Shown one piece after another: positions 43,014 to 52,588 of a stretch of 64,000 bases of DNA. The notes beneath the pieces are model-generated. The model worked only from the letters and a program-made list of their open reading frames with translations, was not told the origin of the DNA and searched no databases. Origin of the DNA: Hominifimenecus microfluidus (GTDB lineage: Bacteria > Bacillota > Clostridia > Lachnospirales > Lachnospiraceae); the NCBI GenBank assembly GCA_020687485.1, contig JAJEQR010000009.1:44378-108377 (forward strand), in the 5' to 3' direction. The translations under genes and the position numbers were made by a program. The number at the start of each line of letters is the position of its first letter. The first letter of the stretch is position 1.

Positions 43014-45236
43014 ATGAGCATTCAATACTATGAGAACAGCCGGGAGTTCCATCTCTGGAATGACCAGATCAGCTACAGCTTCTCGATTCTGAAGAACGGG
43101 CATCTGGGAAATCTGTATTTTGGCAGGAAGCTGCGGGAGCGGGAGAGTTTCGGACACTTCCTGGAGCTGGCGCGAAGAGATATGGCGCCTTGCGCGTACG
43201 AGAGCGATTCCGCGTTCTCTCTGGAGCATATCCGCCAGGAATATTCGGGATACGGTAATGGTGATATGCGCGTGCCTGCCTATGAGATTCAGTGCGACAA
43301 CGGAAGTTATGTAACGGATTTTGTGTATGACTCCTATCGGATCTGTCCAGGTAAGCCGAAGCTTCCAGGACTTCCTGCCACCTATGTTGAATCGGAAGAT
43401 GAGGCGGAGACTCTGGAGATTACACTGACAGATGCTTTGATTCAGACGGATCTCATCTTAAGTTACACCATCTGGCGTGATCTGCCGGTGATTACAAGAA
43501 GCTGCCGATTCGTTTGCCGCAACCCGAAAGGCATCCGTCTGTTGCGTGCGCTGAGCCTGAATCTGGATCTGCCGGACTGTGATTATGAGATGCTGGATCT
43601 CTCCGGTGCATGGGCCAGAGAGCGCGACGTCCGCATTCATCCGCTGCACCGCGGCATTCAGAGCATTCAGAGCCTGCGCGGACACAGCAGCCATCAGTTC
43701 AATCCTTTCCTGGCGCTGCTGCGTCCCGGCACGGATGAGAACCGGGGCGAAGTCATCGGCTTCTCCTTAATCTATAGCGGCAATTTTCTGGCACAGGTAG
43801 AGGTGGATACCTGCGATGTTACCCGTGTGACCATGGGCATTCACCCGCAGCAGTTCTGCTTCCCGCTGGCGAAGGGAGAGTTCTTCCAGACGCCGGAGGC
43901 TGTGATGGTATACTCGGCGAACGGCATGAATCACATGAGCCAGACCTTCCACACGCTGTACCGCACGCGTCTGGCCCGCGGCTACTGGAGAGACCGGGTG
44001 CGCCCGATCCTTCTGAACAGCTGGGAAGCGGTATATATGAAGTTCGATGAGGAGAAGATTCTTGCGATTGCAGAGAAGTCGAAGGAGCTTGGCGTGGAGC
44101 TTTTTGTTCTGGACGACGGCTGGTTCGGTCATCGTGACGATGCCACCACATCCCTCGGCGACTGGTTCCCTTACCTGGACAAGATCCCGCACGGAATCTC
44201 CGGACTGGCACAGAAGGTAACCTCCATGGGAATCCGCTTTGGACTCTGGATTGAGCCGGAGATGATCAGCACGGACAGTGAACTCTTCCGGAAACATCCC
44301 GACTGGCGGCTGGAGGTCCCGGGCCGCGTCCCCTGCCAGGGAAGAAACCAGTATGTGCTGGATTTCTCTCGTACCGAGATCGTGGATGCGATCGGAGATA
44401 TGCTGGAGAAGCTTTTATCTGAGTCGCCGATCTCTTATATTAAGTGGGACATGAACCGCAGTCTGACAGACGTATACTCCGCAGTCCTTCCGGCAGAGCG
44501 CCAGGGCACGGTATTCCATAATTATGTACTTGGTGTGTACCGCCTGTACGAGCGTCTCACCAGTCGCTTCCCGGAGGTGCTCTTCGAGTCCTGTGCCAGC
44601 GGCGGCGCCCGCTTCGATCCCGGTATGCTCTACTATGCGCCGCAGGGATGGATTTCTGACGATACGGATGCGGTGGAGCGCCTGAAGATCCAGTACGGAA
44701 CTTCGATCGTATATCCGTTAAGCTGTATGGGAAGCCATGTATCTGCAGTCCCGAATCATCAGGTATTCCGCAATACGCCGATGGATACCCGTGCCGCAGT
44801 CGCTTACTTCGGCACCTTCGGCTATGAGCTGGATCCAACCAAACTGACAGAGGAAGAGAAGGAAGCGGTGAAGAAGCAGATTGCTTTCATGCAGGAGCAC
44901 CGGGAGCTGATTGCCAGAGGAACTTTCTACCGCCTGAAGAGCCCGTTCGAGGGAAATGAAACCGCCTGGATGGTTATCTCGGAGAATAAGAAGCAGGCGA
45001 TTGTTGGCTACTACCGCGTCCTCCAGCCGGTCAATATCGGTTATCGCAGACTGCGTCTCGCAGGGCTTTCCGAGGATGTATCCTACCGGATTAATGGAGA
45101 AGAGGCCGCATTCTACGGCGATGAGCTGATGTATGCGGGTATGTTGATCTCCGATGGAGCCAGCGGCGTTAATATCCCCGGCCTCTATCAGGGAGATTAT
45201 CAGGCGCGTCTGTTCCTGCTGAATGCGGAAGAATAG
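43014..45236 (+). CDS. Alpha-galactosidase, GH36
   Basis: 740 residues. N-terminal beta domain, then the (beta/alpha)8 barrel with LFVLDDGWFGHRDDATTSLGDW and WIEPEMIS. The nucleophile is Asp479 in KWDMNR and the acid/base is Asp549 in GWISDDTDAVERL; ESCASGGARFDPGML lies between. Size and motifs match the tetrameric GH36 enzymes that release galactose from raffinose, melibiose and related plant sugars. No signal peptide, so it is intracellular. AGGAGG is well spaced. It stands alone, without a sugar transporter nearby. Confidence 0.96.
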   Translation: MSIQYYENSREFHLWNDQISYSFSILKNGHLGNLYFGRKLRERESFGHFLELARRDMAPCAYESDSAFSLEHIRQEYSGYGNGDMRVPAYEIQCDNGSYVTDFVYDSYRICPGKPKLPGLPATYVESEDEAETLEITLTDALIQTDLILSYTIWRDLPVITRSCRFVCRNPKGIRLLRALSLNLDLPDCDYEMLDLSGAWARERDVRIHPLHRGIQSIQSLRGHSSHQFNPFLALLRPGTDENRGEVIGFSLIYSGNFLAQVEVDTCDVTRVTMGIHPQQFCFPLAKGEFFQTPEAVMVYSANGMNHMSQTFHTLYRTRLARGYWRDRVRPILLNSWEAVYMKFDEEKILAIAEKSKELGVELFVLDDGWFGHRDDATTSLGDWFPYLDKIPHGISGLAQKVTSMGIRFGLWIEPEMISTDSELFRKHPDWRLEVPGRVPCQGRNQYVLDFSRTEIVDAIGDMLEKLLSESPISYIKWDMNRSLTDVYSAVLPAERQGTVFHNYVLGVYRLYERLTSRFPEVLFESCASGGARFDPGMLYYAPQGWISDDTDAVERLKIQYGTSIVYPLSCMGSHVSAVPNHQVFRNTPMDTRAAVAYFGTFGYELDPTKLTEEEKEAVKKQIAFMQEHRELIARGTFYRLKSPFEGNETAWMVISENKKQAIVGYYRVLQPVNIGYRRLRLAGLSEDVSYRINGEEAAFYGDELMYAGMLISDGASGVNIPGLYQGDYQARLFLLNAEE

Positions 45237-45347
45237 CACAGGAAGGAACGCCGGAAACCGGGAAATAGAACGGATTGTAGACAAAATCAGGTTGAGATCC
45301 CGGATAACTACAGAAATAGAAACAGAATAGGAATAGGAGAGAACTTT

Positions 45348-47033
45348 ATGAACAACACAGCAGAAAATCTGATGGAGCCGTGTGAAGAAGCCCCCGTATA
45401 TGTCATCGGACATATGAACCCGGACACCGATTCGATCTGCTCCGCAATCGCATACGCATATCTGAAGGAAAAGGTCAACGGAAAGCCTTATTATCCCAGA
45501 AGAGCCGGTCAGTTGAACCTGGAGACAAAGTATGTACTGGAGAGATTCGGCTTCCAGGAGCCGTTTTATCTGGCGGATGTGCGCCGCCAGGTAAAGGACA
45601 TGGATGTCCGCAAGTTCAAGAGAGTGCTGAGCTGTCTTTCACTGAAAAAGGCATGGGAATGGATGGCAGATCTCGATGTTGTAACGCTTCCGATCGTGGA
45701 CGGAGAAGGAAAGCTGGAAGGCCTGATCACGGAGCGTGATATCGCTAAATCCTACATGGAGATGAATGATCCGGCTATGCTTTCCAAGGCTCATACCTCC
45801 TACAAGAACCTCACGGAGACTTTGGCCGGACACCTGGTCGTGGGCGATCCTGCCAATGAGCTGGAGCATGGCAAGGTACTGGTCGCAGCCGCCAATCCGG
45901 ATATCATGGAGGAATATATTGAGGAGGGCGATATCGTTATCACCGGAAACCGCTATGAATCTCAACTGTGTGCGATTGAGATGAATGCCAGCTGCGTCAT
46001 TGTTACCGGCGACGTACCGATCTCCCGTACAATCACCATTCAGGCCAAGCAGCATGGCTGCGCGATCATCGCGACGCCCCATGACACTTTCACGGCTGCC
46101 CGACTGATCAATCAGAGTATTCCGATCGATTTCTTTATGAAGAAATCGGATCTGATCACCTTCTGCCGCAATGATTTTATCGATGATGTCAAGGATGTTA
46201 TGGCGAAGTACCGTCATCGTGATTTCCCGGTTATTGATAAGGATGGAAAGCTTCTTGGTATGATTTCCCGCAGAAAATTGCTGGGCGCGAAGAAGAAGAG
46301 CATCATTCTGGTGGATCACAATGAGAAGTCGCAGGCTGTGGACGGTATCGAGGATGCGGAGATTCTGGAGATCATCGATCATCACCGGATCGGAAGTATG
46401 GAGACGATCAATCCGGTTTATTTCCGGAACGAGCCGCTAGGATGCACAGGAACGATTATCTATATGATGTATAAGGAGAATGGTGTGGAGATTCCGGCGA
46501 ATATCGCAGGTCTTCTCTGTTCGGCGATTATTTCGGATACGCTGCTGTACCGTTCCCCTACCTGCACGCCGACAGATCGCGAGGCAGCAGAGGCGCTGGC
46601 GAAGATTGCCGGAATCCAGACGGAGGAGCACGCGAAAGCGATGTTTACGGCGGGCTCCAATTTCGCGAACCGTACGGAGAATGAGATCTTCTATCAGGAT
46701 TATAAGAAGTTCAATATGGGAGAGAAGTCCATGGGTATCGGTCAGGTGAATTCGATGAATCATGATGAGCTTCTTGTTCTGAAAGATCGTCTTCTTCCTT
46801 TTATGGAAAATGTGCGGAAGGAGAGTGGGCTGGATATTGTGATGCTGATGCTGACGGATATTCTGGAGGAAGGGACGTTGCTGCTGTTCTGCGGCGAGGA
46901 TTCCCGCGAGATTGTGTCTGCAGCCTTCCAGTGCCAGGCGGATGAGAATTCCGTATATCTGCCTGGCGTGGTCTCCCGCAAGAAGCAGATGGTACCTTCC
47001 ATCATGAGTTCGATCCAGAACGAGACCAATTGA
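45348..47033 (+). CDS. ppaC: Mn-dependent family II inorganic pyrophosphatase with regulatory CBS-DRTGG insert
   Basis: 561 residues. The DHH domain starts VYVIGHMNPDTDSICSAIAY (16-35). It is interrupted by CBS1 (about 75-130), a DRTGG domain (about 130-245) and CBS2 (about 250-305), then resumes with IIDHHRIGSM and GCTGTIIYMMYK; DHHA2 is at the C-terminus. CBS modules in this family bind AMP/ADP (inhibition), ATP and Ap4A (activation). Hydrolyses pyrophosphate in the cytoplasm. AGGAGAG precedes ATG 45348. The mobile element is inserted 33 bases behind its stop codon. Confidence 0.95.
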   Translation: MNNTAENLMEPCEEAPVYVIGHMNPDTDSICSAIAYAYLKEKVNGKPYYPRRAGQLNLETKYVLERFGFQEPFYLADVRRQVKDMDVRKFKRVLSCLSLKKAWEWMADLDVVTLPIVDGEGKLEGLITERDIAKSYMEMNDPAMLSKAHTSYKNLTETLAGHLVVGDPANELEHGKVLVAAANPDIMEEYIEEGDIVITGNRYESQLCAIEMNASCVIVTGDVPISRTITIQAKQHGCAIIATPHDTFTAARLINQSIPIDFFMKKSDLITFCRNDFIDDVKDVMAKYRHRDFPVIDKDGKLLGMISRRKLLGAKKKSIILVDHNEKSQAVDGIEDAEILEIIDHHRIGSMETINPVYFRNEPLGCTGTIIYMMYKENGVEIPANIAGLLCSAIISDTLLYRSPTCTPTDREAAEALAKIAGIQTEEHAKAMFTAGSNFANRTENEIFYQDYKKFNMGEKSMGIGQVNSMNHDELLVLKDRLLPFMENVRKESGLDIVMLMLTDILEEGTLLLFCGEDSREIVSAAFQCQADENSVYLPGVVSRKKQMVPSIMSSIQNETN

Positions 47034-47066
47034 TATTTAACTATCTAATCCTCAAAAACCATTGAT

Positions 47067-47078
47067 TTTTCAAGGCTT
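47067..47078 (+). repeat. Putative attL core
   Basis: TTTTCAAGGCTT, identical and in the same orientation at 53867-53878. Lies 33 bases after the pyrophosphatase stop codon and outside the 26-base inner repeat, as expected for a core site flanking arm-type sites. Confidence 0.55.
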
Positions 47079-47109
47079 CACGCCTGTTTTTCATTCAAAC
47101 CTTATCTGT

Positions 47110-47135
47110 TTGCCCTTGTTTTTGCCCTTACGAGC
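47110..47135 (+). repeat. Inner 26-base direct repeat, left copy (integrase arm-type site)
   Basis: Contains two TTGCCCTT units 12 bases apart. Matches 53769-53794 at 23 of 26 positions (TT/CA at positions 10-11 and C/T at position 22). Likely integrase arm binding sites. Confidence 0.6.
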
Positions 47136-47155
47136 CGAAACAAGGGCAATTTTTT
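47110..47155 (+). terminator. Terminator formed by the left inner repeat
   Basis: TTGCCCTTGTTT (47110-47121) pairs perfectly with AAACAAGGGCAA (47138-47149), followed by TTTTTTA. A 12-base stem with U run on the plus strand would end the pyrophosphatase transcript inside the element end and keep it out of the antisense side of the integrase gene. Confidence 0.7.
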
Positions 47156-48452
47156 ATTCCCCGCCGACCACCTTATCCAGCAGCCTTGCGGAAGTACGCT
47201 TCGCTTCCCTTGTAGAGTGAGCGTAGATGTTCATTGTGGTACTGACATCAGAGTGTCCGAGAAGTTCCTGCACATCTTTCGGCTTTGCGCCGCCGGACAG
47301 CAGATTGCTTGTGTAGGTGTGACGGAGCGTGTGAAAATGGAAATCTTCAAGCCCTTTCACTTTCTTCTTTGCCGCCCTGCACATAATCCCTACCGTACTC
47401 GGCGCTTCATACGCCCCGTCTGCTCTCAGGCAGACAAAGGAGATTTCCTTATAGTCCTCCGGGACTTCCTCTGTCCTTTGCCGGCTGTAAACCTCATAAT
47501 AGGTGCGCCCTTTTTCCTTTACTTCTTTGTAGTAGTTCAGGTGATAAAGCTCCCCGTAGCGGAAACGGTTTTTGCGCTGTTCTGTTCTTGCCGCCCGCAG
47601 GATTGCCGCCAGCGTGTCGCAGAAATCAACGGTGCGGACTTTGCTCCGCTTTGTCGTTCCCACTTCGGTTGTGTGCCTTGTTCCGTTATAGCGCATACTG
47701 CGGCGTACCGTGAGATATTGCTCCTCAAGGTTAATATCCTGCCAAGTCAAGCCGCATACTTCCCCGATACGAAGCCCCGTGTAGTACGCTATCTGCACAG
47801 GCAGCAAAGCGGGATTATCTTTTGTCTTGAGAAATTCCTCCAGCTTTTGGAACTGCTCATGCGTGATAGTAGGAATACTGGAAGTATCTTCCTCACTGTT
47901 CGAGAAAATATCCGTTTCCTGCTTTCTGCCCCTCAGCTTCACATACTGCATAGGGTTAAAGGTAATCAGTTTTTTCGGGAAAACCGCAAAGCGGAAGGAA
48001 TTTTGCAGCACCGCCGAGAACAGGAGCATATATCCTTTGCTCATGGGCTTTGAAGTTGTCCCGTCCGGGTTTGTCCCACCGTAGCTCAGAAAATCAATGA
48101 ACGCCTGCAAATGGTCGGCGGTCACGGTTTTCAGCTTGCGTTTGCCAATGGGATATTGCTTGATACGGTTGACCGTTCCCTGATAGGACATGACCGTCCC
48201 GTTGCTTAAGTTGCCGGGTTTCAGTTCTTCCTCTACCCACATATCCAGCATATCGCCTACTGTGATGTTTTCCGCTTTCCCGACAAACTGCTTTTACTCG
48301 TAGTCCGCTATCGCTTTGCGGAGCATGGCTTCTGTTTCCGCCTTGCTCTCTGTGCCTGCAAACTCTTTCTGCACTTTTCTGCCGCTTTCATCTTCAATAT
48401 AAAAGCGTCCGTACCACTTTTTGCCTTTCTTTCTTACAGAACCTTTTGCCAT
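47154..48452 (-). pseudogene. Tyrosine-recombinase integrase interrupted by an in-frame TAA
   Basis: From ATG 48452 (GGAG upstream) the frame gives an AP2-like arm-binding domain (AKGSVRKKGKKWYGRFYIEDESGRK), runs to AIADYE and hits TAA at 48294-48296. The same frame continues without shift (Lys-Gln-Phe-Val-Gly-Lys-Ala-Glu-Asn-Ile-Thr-Val-Gly-Asp-Met) into the core-binding and catalytic domains. These carry TGLRIGEVCGL, HTLRHTYTSN, LLGHSDVSTTMNIYAH with the nucleophile Tyr. A single base change in a CAA or GAA codon explains it. Without read-through or reinitiation (ATG 48251, no clear ribosome site) only the arm domain is made, so the element is probably immobile by itself. Confidence 0.88.
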
Positions 48453-48559
48453 AGATAAAAAACTCCTTTCTATCCGTGGCAATCGGGACTGTGACATATG
48501 GTGTGCGTAAAGTAATTGTGTCACTTCCGCCAGTGGAAGTCAACTGGCGTCTTTACTTG

Positions 48560-49225
48560 TCAAGGTGCCACGGAATTTTCTTTTTCGGATAGCCTTTCTT
48601 CGGCTTCCTCCACTATCCCGAAAAGTGCGCCCATCGACATTTTTGTGCGCCCCTCATCGTGGATATGTAAAATCCCGTCTAAAAACCGTTTCATATCCTC
48701 AATCGGCACTTCCATCTTCTTGCGGTATACCTGCTCCATGATTGCCCCGGACTCTATGGCGTACCGTCCAAGAGACTCTTTCAGCCCTTTGTCCTCCGCC
48801 ACACGGTCAACTTCCTCCATAGCGTCAGCAAAGTAGCAGGTCATAACCGTATACAGGTCAACCATCTTGCCGAGAAATGTCGTGAGAAGCTGCTGGTGCG
48901 GTTCGCCCTTTACTGTATGGGAAACTGTGTCCAGATACTTCTTGATGTGTTCCTCAATATCCCGCTGGTAGAGAGTATAGGTGTCATATTCCTTATCATC
49001 GGAAAGACCTGTCAGCCATTCGGGAGTTGTGAGCAACGCTTCCGCAAGACCGTTGATAACCATTGTGCGCTTCGGATCAACCCCGTCCGCTTCGTACCGC
49101 TGAATGGTGGATTTGTTCACGCCCACACGCCTGCCGAGTTCCGGCATGGTAATGTTTAACTCTGTGCGGCGTTCCTTAATCCGCCCACCGACCTGTTTTG
49201 CGGTGAATGTGGTTTCTTTTTTCAA
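48560..49225 (-). CDS. XRE-type helix-turn-helix regulator of the element
   Basis: 221 residues. The N-terminal helix-turn-helix (VGGRIKERRTELNITMPELG, VGVNKSTIQRYEADG) is followed by a helical region of unknown function with an acidic, Met-rich C-terminus. TTG 49225 is chosen because AGGAGG lies 8 bases upstream and overlaps the alternative GTG 49234. Probably represses the divergent excisionase promoter; candidate operators are in the gap. Confidence 0.85.
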   Translation of the reverse strand: MKKETTFTAKQVGGRIKERRTELNITMPELGRRVGVNKSTIQRYEADGVDPKRTMVINGLAEALLTTPEWLTGLSDDKEYDTYTLYQRDIEEHIKKYLDTVSHTVKGEPHQQLLTTFLGKMVDLYTVMTCYFADAMEEVDRVAEDKGLKESLGRYAIESGAIMEQVYRKKMEVPIEDMKRFLDGILHIHDEGRTKMSMGALFGIVEEAEERLSEKENSVAP

Positions 49226-49244
49226 GGTGTTCACCTCCTGACTG

Positions 49245-49380
49245 GTATCAGTATAACACGCTGATACTTATTTTGCAACCATTATCTCGATAAAAATTGT
49301 AAACAAACTATGAATAGTTGCAAAATAGGTTGACAAGAGATGACAGAATAAGTATAATGATAAAACAGTAGTTGCAAAAT
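49245..49380. promoter_or_regulatory. Control region between repressor and excisionase genes
   Basis: A consensus promoter, TTGACA (49330-49335), 17 bases, TATAAT (49353-49358), points to the excisionase. Three copies of GTTGCAAAAT surround it: 49317-49326 and 49371-49380 direct, 49270-49279 inverted. A palindrome GTATCAG (49245-49251)/CTGATAC (49261-49267) lies nearer the repressor gene. The two direct copies flank the promoter at the -47 and +10 regions, as expected of a repressor loop. Confidence 0.65.
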
Positions 49381-49407
49381 GAGTATTCTAAAAAGGAGGT
49401 TGATAGA

Positions 49408-49623
49408 ATGAACGCAGTCAAAATGGGACTTACCATAGAGGAAGCCGCAGAATGTACGGGTATCGGCAGGAACACCATGCGGAAGCTGGTGGAATGGGGA
49501 AAGCTGCCCGTCCTCAAAGTGGGGCGCAAGACCATTATCCGCAGGGACACGCTGGAACGGTTTCTGACGGTCAATCAGGGAAGAAATCTTCTGAAACCCG
49601 ATGATGTCCGCAGAGTGGAATGA
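49408..49623 (+). CDS. xis: Excisionase-type DNA-binding protein
   Basis: 71 residues with a MerR-like winged helix: LTIEEAAECTGIGRNTMRKLVEWGKLPVLKVGRKTIIRRDTLERFL, the helix-turn-helix-17/excisionase family. AAGGAGG lies 8 bases before ATG 49408; the upstream in-frame ATG 49372 falls in the operator and is rejected. It directs element excision with the integrase. Under a near-perfect promoter with repeat operators. Confidence 0.85.
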   Translation: MNAVKMGLTIEEAAECTGIGRNTMRKLVEWGKLPVLKVGRKTIIRRDTLERFLTVNQGRNLLKPDDVRRVE

Positions 49624-49671
49624 CCATCCATTCTTTTTCGGGAAGTAACCCTAAGCCCTCGGCGTTTGAGA

Positions 49672-49814
49672 GCGAAATACACCCCTCGCACAAATCTTCG
49701 ATTTGTACTCCGGGTATTTCGCCCTTGCAGGGGGCTTCCGTATCAACCGCCTGCAGCGTATGATACGGGGCTGTCACCGTTGCCGCAGTGACAGCCGCAA
49801 CCGTAAACGGTTGC
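49672..49814 (+). other. Inverted-repeat-rich region, candidate oriT
   Basis: Four inverted repeats in 143 bases directly before the relaxase gene: GCGAAATAC (49672)/GTATTTCGC (49714) enclosing ACAAATC/GATTTGT; CCGTATCA (49738)/TGATACGG (49761); CTGTCAC (49771)/GTGACAG (49788); GCAACCG (49797)/CGGTTGC (49808). Such clusters just upstream of a relaxase are typical of transfer origins. The nick site is not identified. Confidence 0.5.
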
Positions 49815-49855
49815 AAAAAAGGACGCACCTTGACAACAGAAAACGGAGATGATGT

Positions 49856-51283
49856 ATGCCGAGACACAGTTTTATCCAGATGTCAAAGCTGCCCAATGTC
49901 AAAGGGCGAATATCATATATTACAAGCCATGCAAGGCAGGAAAACCTCTATGCCACCTACCGCACCGCCGACAGTACCTTTTGGAGCAATCTTGCAAGGG
50001 AAAGCCAGCAGGAGTTTCAGCGCAGCGGCACAGAGGGCAAATGTATCGAAGCAAGGGAACTGATTATCGCCTTACCCGAAGTCTATACGCAATATGAACC
50101 GCAGCAGGTACTCACGGACTTTACAGAGGAGTTCCGCAGGCGGTACGGTGTGGAGTGCGTGTCCGCCCTCCACCACAACAAGCGCAAGACGAATTATCAT
50201 ATCCATCTGATTTTCAGCGAGAGGAAACTGCTCCCCGAACCTGATGTGAAGATTGCTTCCCGCAGCGTATTCTTTGATGAGACTGGAAAGCGTGTCCGCA
50301 CCAAAAAGGAAATCACGGGGAAGGACGGGCAGATACGGAAAGGCTGTACCGTCATCAAAAAAGGCGAGGTATACGAAAGCCATCTGTTTACTGCCAAAGA
50401 TACACGCTTTAAGGGAGAGCCTTTTCTCCGAGAGATAAAGGAAGTGTATACGGAACTTATCAACCGCCATATCTCTGATCCTGAGCAGCACTTAAGGGTA
50501 TTTGATAAAAACAGCGTCTATCTGCCGACCAAGAAAATCGGCAAGAACAATCTCAAAGAGGACGAAATCAACGCCGACAATGCCGCAAGGCAGGAATGGA
50601 ACAGGACAGCGGATATGGCGTTATTATCAGGTATCTCCGAAGCAAAGATTTTAGAAGTCAAGCAGACAGAGATACACGAAAAGGCGAGCCAGTCTATCAA
50701 AAGCAAGGGCTGGCTGCCGGGTCTGTTCCGCAGTATCGTCAGCAAGGCAAAGGACTTCCTGCAAAACCTAATCCGTGAACACGATATGCCGCCGAAGCCT
50801 GTCCTTGAGATAGATATGGCAGAGTTCCGCACCATGCAAAAGCTGATGATAAAGGCGCAGGATAAGGCGAAAGAAATCCGGCATTTGCAGGATACGGTAC
50901 TTCCGAAGCTGAAACAGCAGCTCGCCGACACAAAGGGGATTTTCAAAGGTAAGGAGCGCAAGGCGCTCACAGAGCAGATACAGCGGACAGAAAAGGAAAT
51001 CGCTGAAAAGCTGGATAAACTACCCGATGTTCTGAAAGAGGACGGTTATCCCGATGTGCAGGCGTTCATGGCAACCTACCGCAAGGCGGAGGCTGTTGTG
51101 GAGCAGTACAACCGTGACCTTGCCGCATGGGAGCGGGAGGTCAGGGAGAACCGCAGACCAGCCGAAAAAGAAAGGCTTACACCGCCCGAAAAGAAAAGTA
51201 TTCGTGACCAGCTCAGGCGGCTACAGGCAGAGGGCAGACAGAGAAGCCAGCCAAAGCGAAAATCCCACGACAGAGAAAGATAG
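49856..51283 (+). CDS. MobA/MobL-family relaxase
   Basis: 475 residues. The N-terminal relaxase domain (about 1-210) shows GRISYITSHARQ, EARELIIALP and the metal-binding NYHIHLIFSERKL (His-x-His) near 122-130, with Tyr residues near the start as possible nucleophile. The C-terminal half is a long, Lys/Glu-rich coiled coil. Nicks the element's oriT and pilots the strand into a recipient using a helper conjugation system. GGAG lies 7 bases before ATG 49856. No separate MobC-like gene is visible. Confidence 0.85.
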   Translation: MPRHSFIQMSKLPNVKGRISYITSHARQENLYATYRTADSTFWSNLARESQQEFQRSGTEGKCIEARELIIALPEVYTQYEPQQVLTDFTEEFRRRYGVECVSALHHNKRKTNYHIHLIFSERKLLPEPDVKIASRSVFFDETGKRVRTKKEITGKDGQIRKGCTVIKKGEVYESHLFTAKDTRFKGEPFLREIKEVYTELINRHISDPEQHLRVFDKNSVYLPTKKIGKNNLKEDEINADNAARQEWNRTADMALLSGISEAKILEVKQTEIHEKASQSIKSKGWLPGLFRSIVSKAKDFLQNLIREHDMPPKPVLEIDMAEFRTMQKLMIKAQDKAKEIRHLQDTVLPKLKQQLADTKGIFKGKERKALTEQIQRTEKEIAEKLDKLPDVLKEDGYPDVQAFMATYRKAEAVVEQYNRDLAAWEREVRENRRPAEKERLTPPEKKSIRDQLRRLQAEGRQRSQPKRKSHDRER

Positions 51284-51397
51284 CTTTAATGCCGAAAACA
51301 ACACCGCAGGGCAGTACCCCTGCCTTGCGGGATTACATACATTTTAAGACAGAGAAACACCCTGCAAGATTTTGAAGTCTTACAGGGCATAGGTGGT

Positions 51398-52588
51398 TCA
51401 TTCAGGAATTAATACATCTCCATCGGAGATTGTTGCCTTAAATGCCGAAATTGCACCTGCAATGGTGTTACCACTGGTTTCATCAATTTCGCCTTCATAG
51501 GAAATTTGCACGGTATCACCAACCTTGACAATTCCATAATCTACATAACGGGAGATACGAAGGTCATTTAGCAGAACCTTGTAGGTGATACCGTCCGCCG
51601 GATTCTTGCACAGGATAGAATCATCCACCAAGATATATTCTTCCGTAATCTTAATGATTGTACCGGCTACCGAGTTTCTGTACGGTTCATACTCTACTTC
51701 AGTGGAATTCTCTTTCGCATAATGGATAATCCTGCTTGCAGCATCCTCGCCGATGTTGAATAGATACTGCCAATTAAATGCGTTTGTCCACAGATAGCCG
51801 TCTTCCGTCACATACAGAGCAACTTTGTAAACACCAAGTGCTTCGGAAGTAATCGTAAAACTGAGGTAACTTCTGTCACCAACCGTCCATGTTTGATCTT
51901 CAACGAAAGGGGCGTTCTTACATTCGGACAGAACTTCCCACACATAATCGTCACTGCTCAATGCAAAATGTTTGCTATCAGGACTATTGTCTCCTTCGGA
52001 AAAGCGCTGAAGCTCCACGACCTCGGACAGATTTACGACATCCATAAGCTCACCAAGGGTGTTCGGAGGAGCATACTCGTCATTCTGAAAGACATAATAA
52101 CTGTCCTCCATCTTTACGGCTATAAACTGACTTTGAGCAATATCCTTCAGTGCATATGCTTCAAACTCGGCAGAATATTTTTTTCCATTATTGACTTCAT
52201 CATATCCAACCACAGTGTAGTTGCCAATTCTCTCGCCAATCCATGCTTCTGATACCGCACGGCCTTTTCCATGATACTCAATACCGTCAATTTCGACATT
52301 TCTATATTTTTCATATACAGTCTGATACTCCCATGGCCATACAATTGCAGATTCGCTGGCTTGGATAGAAAAGTCCTTGTATCTGCCGTTGGTTCCCTCC
52401 GGTGTTACATTTTCCCGAAATAGCGATGGGAGGATTGCTGCCCCTGCAATTACAAGCACTGCAAAGCATGCTGCCAAGGAACCCCATTTTAACCAATGTT
52501 TCTTATTTTTCGTCTTGCACTTAGCTGCGCCGGCGACAAGATCGTCATCAATTTGCCCGATGGCATTTGCGATTCTCGGTGTTTTCAT
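51398..52588 (-). CDS. Putative anti-sigma factor (DUF4179-like), membrane-anchored
   Basis: 396 residues. Short cytoplasmic N-terminus (ANAIGQIDDDLVAGA-x-KCKTK), one membrane segment near 34-54 (GSLAACFAVLVIAGAAILPSLF), and a large outer domain of beta-rich, unremarkable sequence. Its start overlaps the ECF sigma stop by four bases (ATGA), the usual arrangement for a sigma/anti-sigma pair. It presumably holds the sigma factor at the membrane until an external signal arrives; the signal is unknown. Confidence 0.7.
   Translation of the reverse strand: MKTPRIANAIGQIDDDLVAGAAKCKTKNKKHWLKWGSLAACFAVLVIAGAAILPSLFRENVTPEGTNGRYKDFSIQASESAIVWPWEYQTVYEKYRNVEIDGIEYHGKGRAVSEAWIGERIGNYTVVGYDEVNNGKKYSAEFEAYALKDIAQSQFIAVKMEDSYYVFQNDEYAPPNTLGELMDVVNLSEVVELQRFSEGDNSPDSKHFALSSDDYVWEVLSECKNAPFVEDQTWTVGDRSYLSFTITSEALGVYKVALYVTEDGYLWTNAFNWQYLFNIGEDAASRIIHYAKENSTEVEYEPYRNSVAGTIIKITEEYILVDDSILCKNPADGITYKVLLNDLRISRYVDYGIVKVGDTVQISYEGEIDETSGNTIAGAISAFKATISDGDVLIPE

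Noticed and set aside
47154..48251. The downstream integrase frame as an intact short gene
   Set aside because: It lacks the arm domain and a ribosome site; the missing part is in the same frame directly upstream, separated only by TAA.
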